Assembly (NCBI RefSeq): GCF_001905905.1
Contig: NZ_LIVT01000003.1
Coordinates: forward strand, 759,001-823,000
Source: Streptomyces sp. CB02366
GTDB taxonomy: Bacteria; Actinomycetota; Actinomycetes; Streptomycetales; Streptomycetaceae
Direction of reading: 5' to 3'
DNA length: 64,000 nt
The notes beneath the pieces were generated by a model, which saw only the letters and a list, made by a program, of their open reading frames with translations, made no database searches and was not told where the DNA came from. The first letter of the stretch is position 1; each line of letters starts with the position of its first letter. Both the position numbers and the translations under genes were made by a program. This document shows, piece after piece, positions 1 to 8,900 of the stretch.

Positions 1-1
1 C

Positions 2-2437
2 GCCTTGTACGGCCACCTGCGCGACAGCTTCCCCCAGGCCACACCGGAGCAGATCGACGCGCTTCTCACCAGCTTGGTCGAGCAGCAGTTCCTCATCACC
101 AGCCTGTGGGCACCCATGACCACCGTGGACCCCCTCCAGCACCTGTGCCACGAACTGGAACAGCACGACGCGGACAGCATCCCTGACGTGCGGGACCTGG
201 TCCACGAGCTGTACGCGCTGCGCGACGAGGTATCCGCCCACCAGCCGACACTCTCCGACATCAGCGTGAGCGCCCTCGCCACACGGATGCGCGCCCTCAC
301 CGCGGTCACCCCGACACCGTTGCTCATTGACATCGCCCTCGACTGCGAGACCCAGCTCCCGCAGACCGTGATCGCGGAAGCGCAGGCAGCTGTGTCAGCC
401 CTCTACCGGACCACCCCGCAGCCCTACGGTTATCAGCACTGGCGCGACTACCACCGCCGGTTCCGGGCCCGGTACGGCGTCGGCGCCCTGGTGCCGGTGA
501 TGGAGCTGGTTGCCGACAGCGGCCTCGGGCTGCCCGCCGGATACATCGGCTCCGAACGCGGAGCCTCCCTGAAGGTGCGCACCGACCGCGACGAGCTGCT
601 GCTCTCGCTGATGCAGCAAGTCCTCCTCGACGGCCGCGACGAACTGCGGCTGACGGACGACATGGTCCATGCCCTGGAGAAGGCCGCCGGAACGGACGAG
701 CGGCTGTTCGTGCCCCGAGTGGAGGCCGCCTTCGAGATCCACGCCCCCAGCACCCGGGCGCTGTCCAGCGGCACGTTCGACCTCCTGCTCACGGCGGTGC
801 CCCGCCCCGGCAGCAGCATGGCGGGCCGGTTCGCCCACGCCCTGCCGCCCGAGCACCAAGACGCCCTCGCCACCAGCTATCGCGGGGCACCGGACCGCCT
901 CACGGCACAGCTCGTGTTCCCACCGCGTCGGCACCGCAACGAGAACGTCACCCGCACATCGCGACTCCTGCCGCACATCATCGAGCTGTCCGGGCCCCAG
1001 GAGCGCGACGAGACGGCGATCCGGCTCGACGACATCGCCGTCACCGCTGACCCTCGCAGTTTCCATCTCGTGCAGCTCTCCACCGGCCGGCCCATCGACG
1101 TGCGGGTCCTGCACGCCTTGGAAGGCGGAACCCAGACCCCGCCGCTGGCCCGGTTCCTGGCAGAGGTGGCCAACGGACGGTACGCCGCCTACAAGCCGTT
1201 CGACTTCGGTGCCGGTTCTCGGCTCCCGTACCTCCCACGGGTCCGCTACCGCCGCACCATCCTCACGCAGGCCCGATGGCTGCTGATGGCGGAAGACCTG
1301 CCCGCCCAGAAAGCCCCAAGGAAGGAGTGGGAGGACGCCTTCACTGCCTGGCGGGACCGGCTGCGGGTCCCGATGCAGGTCGCCGTCATCGAGTACGACC
1401 AGCGCCTCCCGCTCGACCTGTCCCATCCGGTCCACCTCCGGGTACTGCGCGCCCACCTCGACAACGCCCGGCGCGTGGAACTGCGCGAGGTACCGGACGC
1501 AGACGCCCACGGCTGGATCGGGCGGGCACACGAGATCTGGCTCTCGCTGGGCCGTTCCGAGCCGGACACCCCGTACGTGCCCCGGCCGCGCTCCACTACT
1601 TCGCCGGGCGCCCAGCGGCACTTGCCGGGCGGCGGCAACGTTCTTCACGCACAGCTCCACGCCCATCCGCGCCGCTACGACGAGATTCTGAGCCACCACG
1701 TCCCCCACCTGCTCGCCGCATTTGGGGAGGAGCCGCCGACTTGGTGGTTCACCCGCCACCGGGAGATGGCCCGGCCGGACGCCGGCCAGCACCTCGACCT
1801 CACCCTGCTCCTGTCGCCGGACTCGTACGGAGTCGGCGCACAGCACGTCCGCGCCTGGGCCGACAGCCTGCACGCGATGGGGCTCGCGTCCGGACTCGCC
1901 CTGGCCACGTACCAGCCGCAGACCGGACGCTTCGGCCACGGGCCGGCCATGGACGCCGCGCACCAGGTGTTCGCCGCGGACTCCGCCGCCACCCTTGCGC
2001 AGATTCAGCTCGCCGAGCGCACCGATGTCTTCGCCCCACAGGCCCTCGCATCCGCCAGCGCCCTGCACCTCGTCACTCCCCTGGCACCGAACGCTGCGGC
2101 GGCCGAAGAGTGGCTGGTGGGCAACCTCCCCCAGGGCACAGGACGGTTGGACCGGACCCTGCGCGGCCAGCTGCTCGAACTCACCGGGCCGAACGGTGTC
2201 TCTGCGCTCGCCTCCCTCCCCGGGGGCAGGCAGGTCACCGAAGCGTGGCGAGCCCGCGCCTCCGCCGTGGACTTCTACCGGACCGCATTGGTCAGTGAAC
2301 GTAATCCGCTCGACGTCGCCCGATCGCTGCTGCACCAGCACCACGTCCGAGCTCTCGGCGTCGATCCGCGCACCGAGGAGACGACGATTCGACTCGTGCG
2401 AACAGCCGCCCTCCAGCACCGGATGGCGGACCGATGA
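2..2437 (+). CDS. Lantibiotic dehydratase (LanB-like), N-terminus outside window
   Basis: The frame is open through the left edge of the window, so the true start lies upstream and about 812 C-terminal residues are seen. In class I lanthipeptide and thiopeptide pathways, LanB uses glutamyl-tRNA to glutamylate Ser/Thr of a precursor peptide, then eliminates glutamate to give Dha/Dhb. Residues to about 530 match the glutamylation-domain region. From about residue 545 to the end is a SpaB_C/thiopeptide-type elimination domain, with WWFTRHRE and a HLDLTLLLS strand typical of it. The last codons overlap the LanC gene by four bases (ATGA), which supports translational coupling. Full-length LanB proteins are about 1000 residues, so roughly 200 are missing. 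No precursor peptide gene is visible in the window; it may lie upstream. Confidence 0.85.
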   Translation, partial: ALYGHLRDSFPQATPEQIDALLTSLVEQQFLITSLWAPMTTVDPLQHLCHELEQHDADSIPDVRDLVHELYALRDEVSAHQPTLSDISVSALATRMRALTAVTPTPLLIDIALDCETQLPQTVIAEAQAAVSALYRTTPQPYGYQHWRDYHRRFRARYGVGALVPVMELVADSGLGLPAGYIGSERGASLKVRTDRDELLLSLMQQVLLDGRDELRLTDDMVHALEKAAGTDERLFVPRVEAAFEIHAPSTRALSSGTFDLLLTAVPRPGSSMAGRFAHALPPEHQDALATSYRGAPDRLTAQLVFPPRRHRNENVTRTSRLLPHIIELSGPQERDETAIRLDDIAVTADPRSFHLVQLSTGRPIDVRVLHALEGGTQTPPLARFLAEVANGRYAAYKPFDFGAGSRLPYLPRVRYRRTILTQARWLLMAEDLPAQKAPRKEWEDAFTAWRDRLRVPMQVAVIEYDQRLPLDLSHPVHLRVLRAHLDNARRVELREVPDADAHGWIGRAHEIWLSLGRSEPDTPYVPRPRSTTSPGAQRHLPGGGNVLHAQLHAHPRRYDEILSHHVPHLLAAFGEEPPTWWFTRHREMARPDAGQHLDLTLLLSPDSYGVGAQHVRAWADSLHAMGLASGLALATYQPQTGRFGHGPAMDAAHQVFAADSAATLAQIQLAERTDVFAPQALASASALHLVTPLAPNAAAAEEWLVGNLPQGTGRLDRTLRGQLLELTGPNGVSALASLPGGRQVTEAWRARASAVDFYRTALVSERNPLDVARSLLHQHHVRALGVDPRTEETTIRLVRTAALQHRMADR

Positions 2438-3666
2438 CCACGCTGGCAACCACCGCCGCAACAATCTTGGAGCAGTACACAGCCGATCTGGCTGAGCCTC
2501 CTTCCCCGCCCCCGGAGGAGCCCTGGGCGGTGCAGTCGCTCGCCGACGGCGCTGCCGGAATCAGCCTGCTGCACATCGAGATCGCCAGCAGGTACGGCCG
2601 CTCCTGGCGTTCCGCTCACCGGTGGATCACGAGTGCAGCCTCCGGACCCATCAGCGCGGCCGACCAGACGGGCCTGTTCCTCGGCGCCCCGGCAGTCGGC
2701 TTCGTCCTCACCGCCGTTCCTCCGGCCTACCAGCATCTGTACGCCTCGGCGCGCACGACCTTGCACCAGCACATCACCGACCTCGCCAACCGCCGCGTGG
2801 ACGCCGCGCTCGCCCGCATCGGCAGGGGAGACCTGCCGACCTTCGCGGAGTACGACCTCTTCTACGGCCTCACCGGGATCGGCGCCTACTTCCTGCGCAC
2901 CGAGCCCGAGTGCCCGGCCCTGGAAAGGATCTTGCAGTACCTCGTCGGCCTCACCCGGCCGCTCGGCTCTGACGGGCGCGGGCTGCCCGGCTGGTGGGTC
3001 CGCCATGACCCGGCGCGCGGCGAGTCGCCCCACTTCCCGGGCGGGCACGGCAACTTCGGCGCGGCCCACGGCATCACAGGCCCGCTCCTCCTCCTGGCCC
3101 AGGCCATGCGCCAAGGTGTCACCGTCGATGGCCACCAGGACGCCATGTTCACCATCTGCGCACACCTCGAAGCCTGGTGTCAGCACGGCGCTTCCGGCTC
3201 GTGGTGGCCAGAGCACATCTCCCGGCGCGACCTCGACAGCGGTCAGCCTCATCACGACGCCCCCACCCGTCCGAGCTGGTGCTACGGCACAACGGGCATC
3301 GCACGGGCAGGGCAACTCGCGGGGATCGCCCTGCGCTCACCCACGCTCCAGAAGTTCTACGAGGATGCTCTGTACCGGACATTGTCCGATCCCGCGCAAC
3401 TCGCCCTGGTCACCGACAACGGCCTCTGCCACGGATGGGCAGGCATCTACCAGACCGCTCACCGCGCAGCCGCAGACGCGCTCGATCCGCGGCTTCACGC
3501 CCTCCCGGAACGCTTTGGTGACGCCCTCGCCGCATCCGGTCGGCCTAGCTCCCTCTCGGATCCCGGCCTGATCAACGGCGCCGCCGGCACCGCACTCGCC
3601 CTCACCACGCTCGCCTCGCAGCAGGCGCCGAGCACTGGATGGGACACATGTCTCTTGATCAACTGA
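2434..3666 (+). CDS. Lanthionine synthetase C-like protein (LanC)
   Basis: This is a 410-residue protein of the usual LanC length. LanC is a zinc enzyme that adds Cys thiols to Dha/Dhb to make (methyl)lanthionine rings. The predicted zinc ligands are Cys283 in a WCYG motif and Cys332-His333 in a GLCHGWAG motif. The family's AHGxxG segment (AAHGITGP) lies earlier. The ATG start overlaps the dehydratase stop as ATGA, so the pair is one operon. The presence of LanC points to a class I lanthipeptide rather than a thiopeptide, which has no LanC. The 3' end overlaps the next gene by 28 bases. Confidence 0.88.
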   Translation: MTTLATTAATILEQYTADLAEPPSPPPEEPWAVQSLADGAAGISLLHIEIASRYGRSWRSAHRWITSAASGPISAADQTGLFLGAPAVGFVLTAVPPAYQHLYASARTTLHQHITDLANRRVDAALARIGRGDLPTFAEYDLFYGLTGIGAYFLRTEPECPALERILQYLVGLTRPLGSDGRGLPGWWVRHDPARGESPHFPGGHGNFGAAHGITGPLLLLAQAMRQGVTVDGHQDAMFTICAHLEAWCQHGASGSWWPEHISRRDLDSGQPHHDAPTRPSWCYGTTGIARAGQLAGIALRSPTLQKFYEDALYRTLSDPAQLALVTDNGLCHGWAGIYQTAHRAAADALDPRLHALPERFGDALAASGRPSSLSDPGLINGAAGTALALTTLASQQAPSTGWDTCLLIN

Positions 3667-4640
3667 TCCAGACAACCGAGCCGAGTCCGACGCAGCACGC
3701 AGTCCTCGCCGTCCTGACCGGCCTGCCGCTCGCCGACGCAGCGCGGCAGTACCGGATGGACCCCGTGGTCCTCTCCGACGCAGTCGCGGTCTACGACCAG
3801 GCCGGCCGGGAAGCCCTGGTCCGCCACGCGGCTGCCACCGACTGGTGGCAGACGTACCTTCACTTCACGGACTGGTCGAACGCCGACAGCACCTTCGCCG
3901 CGCACGTCCTGCCCATCCTGCGCGAGGCGGAAGCCGCCGACGCGATCGACGGCTGGTGGTACACCAGAAAGCACCCCTGCTGGCGGCTGCGTCTCCGGGT
4001 CCAGCCCGCGAGCGGTGCCAAGCTGACCATCGGGGACGGCTTCGACCGCCTCGTCTCCGACGGATACCTTCAGCGCTGGTGGCCCGGCATCTACGAACCG
4101 GAGACTCCAGCGTTCGGCGGGAAGGCCAGCATGACGGCCGCGCACGCCCTGTTCGTCACCGACAGCCGAGAGATCCAGCTGTTGCGCCAGCGCGACGATC
4201 TCACCGTCGGGCCCAGGGAACTGTCCGTCCTCCTATGCACGATCATGATGCGCGCCGCCCGACTGGAGTGGTACGAGCAGGGCGATGTCTGGGACCGCGT
4301 CATCACGACGGAACACCGCTCGGCCGTCAGCGACGTTCCGCCGGAACAGCTCGACGCCCGAGTCCAGGAGATCCGTCCTCTGCTTCTCGCCGACAGTGAC
4401 GTCCTGCTGCGCCCCGGCGGCCCACTTGAGCCCGTCGCCGAGTGGGCCGCCGCGTTCCGCCGCACCGGCCAGGCCCTCGCCGATGGCGTCCAGGACGGGT
4501 CAATGGATCGCGGGCTACGACAGGTTCTCAGCTACCACGTGATCTTCCATTGGAACCGGCTCGGACTGTCCATGCGCGGGCAAAGCATCCTGGCTTGGGC
4601 AGCCAGGGCGACAATCCTGCAGGGCGGCGACCAAGAGTAG
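3639..4640 (+). CDS. Thiopeptide-type bacteriocin biosynthesis domain protein (stand-alone SpaB_C-like)
   Basis: This 333-residue protein resembles the elimination domain of LanB. The stretch around residues 68-120 (DWWQTYLHFTDW, then WWYTRKHPCWRLRLRV) is characteristic of the family. Stand-alone members act as glutamate-elimination partners or as [4+2] cyclases in thiopeptide pathways. In actinomycete lanthipeptide loci they also occur beside a full LanB. The start is inside the lanC 3' end; ATG codons at 3639 and 3648 are both in frame with no clear ribosome site, so the first is given. Because the LanB upstream already has a SpaB_C domain, this second copy may be a helper or act on a second modification. 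The exact reaction is not deducible. Confidence 0.75.
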   Translation: MGHMSLDQLIQTTEPSPTQHAVLAVLTGLPLADAARQYRMDPVVLSDAVAVYDQAGREALVRHAAATDWWQTYLHFTDWSNADSTFAAHVLPILREAEAADAIDGWWYTRKHPCWRLRLRVQPASGAKLTIGDGFDRLVSDGYLQRWWPGIYEPETPAFGGKASMTAAHALFVTDSREIQLLRQRDDLTVGPRELSVLLCTIMMRAARLEWYEQGDVWDRVITTEHRSAVSDVPPEQLDARVQEIRPLLLADSDVLLRPGGPLEPVAEWAAAFRRTGQALADGVQDGSMDRGLRQVLSYHVIFHWNRLGLSMRGQSILAWAARATILQGGDQE

Positions 4641-4824
4641 AGCCACCAGCCAACGCACAAGGTTCCCGGAGTCGACCAGTGAAACGTCAGCCGTGCTCTT
4701 CCTCAGCAGCAGCCGAGACCGCCCGACGGGCGCTTCTCAAGTGCAGGGCCCGGGCTATCAGGGAGGTGACCAGCCCCCTGGGTCCTGTCTGTCCAGTCGT
4801 CCGCCCCGGATCAGGTCGTCCATG

Positions 4825-5949
4825 TCAGCGCACGTCGTCGTGCCAGTCGCAGTTCTGGCGCAAGTAGCGGTAGGTCACCCATTCCTGTGCCAGGCGCTGT
4901 CCGTCCAGCAGTAGTTGGCGCCCGCTCTCCTGGCATGGCGCCGGGAGCCATTGAGCCAGCTCGCCGGCGGTTGTGGCGCTGATGGACGCTTCCTTGGCCG
5001 TGGCCGGGCGGGGGCGTCCCAGCAACTGGAGCGCCCGATAGAGGTGCTCGGCTGGCTGGACCGGGGGAAGCCCGAGCTCCGCTGCGGTGTCACAGGCCCG
5101 CAAGGGGATTCGCAGGCCGCTGGTGTCCAGATCGCCGAAGTACCGGATCTGCGTGATGCGGTGCTTGGCCTTGATCGCGCGGATCGACGCCCGGAAGGTA
5201 CCGCCCAGGCCCCAGGCCACATACCCCAGGCGGTGATCACCGGGGAGGCTTTCCACCAGGGACCACCAGGTGGTGGCGTTCTCCACCACGAACAGCACAT
5301 CACCGGTCCCGACGCGGCAGTAGCGTCCGTCCTCGTCCTCCAGCGGGAACGTCTCGGTGATCAACGGTGGGGGTGGCCTGAAGGCGTGCAGCAGTTGGTC
5401 GAGCCGACCCTGGTCCGAGAACAGAGGCCCGGACTTGAGGTCGTCGAGCGTCTTCTCCGGCATGAGAAAGTCCTCTGCGCTGCCGAACGTCCCGAAGATC
5501 TCCAGGGCCCGCTCCCGCAACGGGATCCGGAACAGGTCCGGTCCGCTCTTGAGCCACCGGTCGATCACCACGTAGGCAGCCCGTTGCTTCACGGTCGCTG
5601 TGGCCCACTCCTCGGCAAGCCAGGTCAGGGCGGGATGCCATCTAGGCATGGGCGGCACGGCCGGTGGCTGCGCCTGCGGCAGGAGCCGGACCTTGACAGG
5701 CAGGGAGACCTTGTCCGGCGTTCGTCGCTGGAACTGCCGGATCACGCCGGCGCTGTCCAGCGCGTGCAACAGGCTGGCCAGGACCGCGGGTTCGAACGCC
5801 CCGGCCACGTTGCGGTGCGGCACCCGGCGGAAAACCTCCCACACGGCGTCGAGGGGGATGAAGGCATCCTTATAGGGGCGGCGGCCGTGCGCCGCGGCCC
5901 ACTCTCGAAGTCCTGCGATCAGTTCACTCTCGCGGCGTGGCAGTGCCAT
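4825..5949 (-). CDS. jetD: Wadjet defence protein JetD (DUF3322/DUF2220, TOPRIM-like nuclease)
   Basis: JetD is the effector nuclease of Wadjet: it cleaves closed circular DNA that the JetABC SMC motor has loop-extruded. The protein is 374 residues. The C-terminal half has the TOPRIM-like DUF2220 signature: a Glu in VVENATTWW, then FGDLDTSGL supplying the DxD metal site. The N-terminal part (about residues 1-190) fits the DUF3322 DNA-binding arm. ATG 5949 is chosen because GAGGGG sits just upstream and the protein then begins MALPRRESE. This start overlaps the end of jetC by 26 bases, so translation is probably coupled. It is the last gene of jetA-jetB-jetC-jetD and converges on the RiPP operon. 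Confidence 0.88.
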   Translation of the reverse strand: MALPRRESELIAGLREWAAAHGRRPYKDAFIPLDAVWEVFRRVPHRNVAGAFEPAVLASLLHALDSAGVIRQFQRRTPDKVSLPVKVRLLPQAQPPAVPPMPRWHPALTWLAEEWATATVKQRAAYVVIDRWLKSGPDLFRIPLRERALEIFGTFGSAEDFLMPEKTLDDLKSGPLFSDQGRLDQLLHAFRPPPPLITETFPLEDEDGRYCRVGTGDVLFVVENATTWWSLVESLPGDHRLGYVAWGLGGTFRASIRAIKAKHRITQIRYFGDLDTSGLRIPLRACDTAAELGLPPVQPAEHLYRALQLLGRPRPATAKEASISATTAGELAQWLPAPCQESGRQLLLDGQRLAQEWVTYRYLRQNCDWHDDVR

Positions 5950-8900
5950 CGTTCCCCTCGGGGCCCTCGTGCGGCGGTTCCTCACGGCGGAAGATTCTGG
6001 CACTGTCGATCTGCCCGGTCCCGTCCTCAGGCGCGAGCGCATCCAGGTGCCGACGGATCATGTCGTCGACGACCAGGTACTTGCGGGCAGCCCGCAGGTC
6101 GGCGTCGTTGCGCAGCCGGGCGATCAGCGGGAACTTCCCCAGCGCCTTCTCGTCGTACAGGCCGGTGGTGTACACGAGCTGCACACCCAGCGCCTGCGCG
6201 ACCTCGCGCTGCAGGTCCAGCAGGTAGTCGGCGTTTGCCCGGCCGATCGGATTGTCCAAGAACAGCACCCCTGCGTGGCGCGAGCGCTCGCGGCCCTGCT
6301 GGTTGGCCCGAAGCGCCGCCATCGTGCAGTACAGCAGGATCGCCGCCGTCAGCTGCTGCCCCCCGGAGAAGACGTCCTTGACCTTTGACACCCGCACCCG
6401 TTCCGCGCGAAGGACCGTGTCCGGCTTGAGTACCTGGACTTTGAACCCGCCGGGTACAGCGGTGTGCACGGCGCGCAGCAGCAGGGACAGGCCATCGCGT
6501 GCCACCTTGCGGCCGTCAGTGGTGCGGCCTGCCGCGGCCTCTTCGGCGAGCTCGCCCAGGCGTGGCAGGAGCAGTTCGTCGGGCTGCGGTTGGAAGGAGA
6601 AGTGGATGAACTCCTGCCCCGCCCAGTCGCCGAGGGTTCGTGGCAGCCGGGACAGCCGCTGGGCCAACCGCAGCAAGGACAGGGCCTTGTCGCTCTCGCC
6701 CTTGAGATGGTCGACGATAGTCTGCCGGTGCAGGTCCACCTCGTGGATCTCGTCGGCCAGGTTCCTTTTCCGCGGCTGGAGCGCGGCAAGCCAGTCCGCC
6801 GCGTGCTCGGCTGTCTTCTCGGGCGACAGGTTGGTGATCTGCTGGCGCACCGGGATACTCAGTCCCGCGTATCGTTCGGCGGCGGCGTGCTGCTTGATCT
6901 TCTCCGTCGCGCTGCGCAGGACCTTCTCGGTGCGGCTCAGTTCCTTCTTCCCTTGCTCGGCCGCACCGCGCAGGCGTCCATAGTCACTCCAGCCGGTCTT
7001 ACCGTCGCCGACGTAGGGGGCGGCGTCCGGTTCCGCTGCCGTATCCGCCAGCGCCTGTGCGAGATTCGCGAAGGCCCCCGCCGCGTCCTTGGCCTGCGCC
7101 GCCTCCTGTGCCACGGCGCTCTGCTGTTCGCCGATCCCGGTCTGTGCTGCCTGCGCCGCGGCGTGCTCCGTCTCCGCAGCAGCCACCGACTGAAGGCAGC
7201 CCTCGATCGTATCCGGCAGATCAGCGGTCGGCATGGTGGCGGTGCCGTCAGCGGTCAGCTCGTGGAGCTCCCTATGCCGCTCGCTCAGGGCGTTTTCGTG
7301 TTTGCCCTGCTCCAGTACGGCCTGTGTGACCGCGGCTTCAGCTGCCTCCAGCGTTCGGTCCGCCCGCTCCTGCGCCTCGGCGCGGCTGCGCTCGTCCAGC
7401 GATTCGGGCGTTTGCAGCAGACGGCGCGCTGTGGCCCGGTCCGTCTCGTCCAGCGCCGAGTATTCTGCCGCCGCCTCCGCGGCCCTCGCCTCGGCCTGGG
7501 CGAGCCGTTCGCGCAACGTGCCCGGGACATCCGCGTTGTTGAAGTTGGCCTCGGCTTTCTCGTAGGCGTCCCGCAGCACCGGCACCGGGTCGCTCGGCGG
7601 TTCGGCGTCCAGTCGCATGTCGTTGGCTCCGGGCAGCGCAGCCCACTCCCGGCTGGCCGCGGCAGCGGCTCGGCGCTGCTCATCGCCAGCAGCGCGGTGG
7701 CCCTCGGCGAGACGGCGATGCTCATCCGCGGTGGCTTCGGCCTCGTCAGCCTGCTTCTGCCACGCGCCCTGCTCTGTTTCGGCGTCCGCGGCCTGCTGGA
7801 GCCACGACGGCATCTGCGTCAGCCGCTCACTGAGCTCGGTCAGCCGCCGGCTCACCTTCTGCCCGTGGTCGAGATCCCCCTGAGCATCGTGCAGTTCGTC
7901 GCGGATACCGTCCCGGCGCGCCACCAGCGCGTTCATGAACAACTGTTGTTGGGCGGTGTCCTTCTCCGCCTCCTCCAAGACCGTTCCCGCAGTCGTCAAC
8001 GCCTCCTGCAGGCCGGCCAGGGCGCCCTCGGGGTAGTCCTGGCGCCACTGGCTGATCCGTTGCCGCAGTTGGCCGTCGTGCCGATGAGCAAAGTGCAACT
8101 GCTTCAGGCGTTCCTCCGAGCGGGCCCAGCGCTCCTCCATGACCTTCTGTTCGGTCTGGGCGGCCTTCTCCTGGTAGAGCGCGACGTTGAACGGCAGCGT
8201 GAACCAGGGCTCTCGGGTCGGGGCGTCCGCCGATTCCAGCAGTCCAGCGACCGCGCCCACGGTGACGTAGTAGGCCGTCGGCGCCCCCCGCCCGAGGATC
8301 TCCCGGGCGCGCTCCAGGTCGTCTGGCGAGTTCAGCAGCACGCCGCTGACCAGATGTGGGGCGCGCGCGAGCATCTCCTCGCGCTGCTGGAGGGGAAACT
8401 CCGTGAGGTACTCCCAGCCCGGCCAGGCGTCGATGCGGGGCTCGGACTGCTCCAAGAGCCGGCAGGCATCCCGCACGACCTCGGGTGGGGGCAGCATGCG
8501 GCCGTCGGCCAAGGCCAGCCGGGCGAACTCGTCACGGGCCAGCTCGATCTGCACGGCGACCCGCTCACGTTCCGCTTCTGCGATCGTCGTCTCCAGGCGG
8601 TCCAGCAGAGCGTGCGCGTCCAGGTCCAGGCGTACCTCGGTGCCCAGCAGATCAGTGAGCCTTGGTGTGGCCTCGATCGCCCGGGCGCGGGAGCGGGCCG
8701 TGTCCAGGGCCCGCTGCGCCTGCGTGCGGCGGCCGGATGCGGCCTCCTCCTCGCGGATCGCCGCGGACAAGGTCTCCTGGACAGAGATCTGACGTTGGTC
8801 GAGGCCCTCCCGCTCCAACTCCAGTGCCTTGATCTGCTCTGACGCCAGGTCGACGGCGCGTCGTGCATCCGCCGCGGCGGCGGGAACAAGATCAGTGGCG

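Noticed and set aside
4693..4914. Small frame after the RiPP genes, overlapping the jetD 3' end
   Set aside because: Poor codon bias, and it reads antisense into jetD; no precursor-peptide features such as a leader and a Ser/Thr/Cys-rich core.
6464..8842. Long plus-strand frame opposite jetC
   Set aside because: Antisense shadow created by the GC-rich third positions of jetC; composition is Gln/Arg/Leu-rich without motifs.
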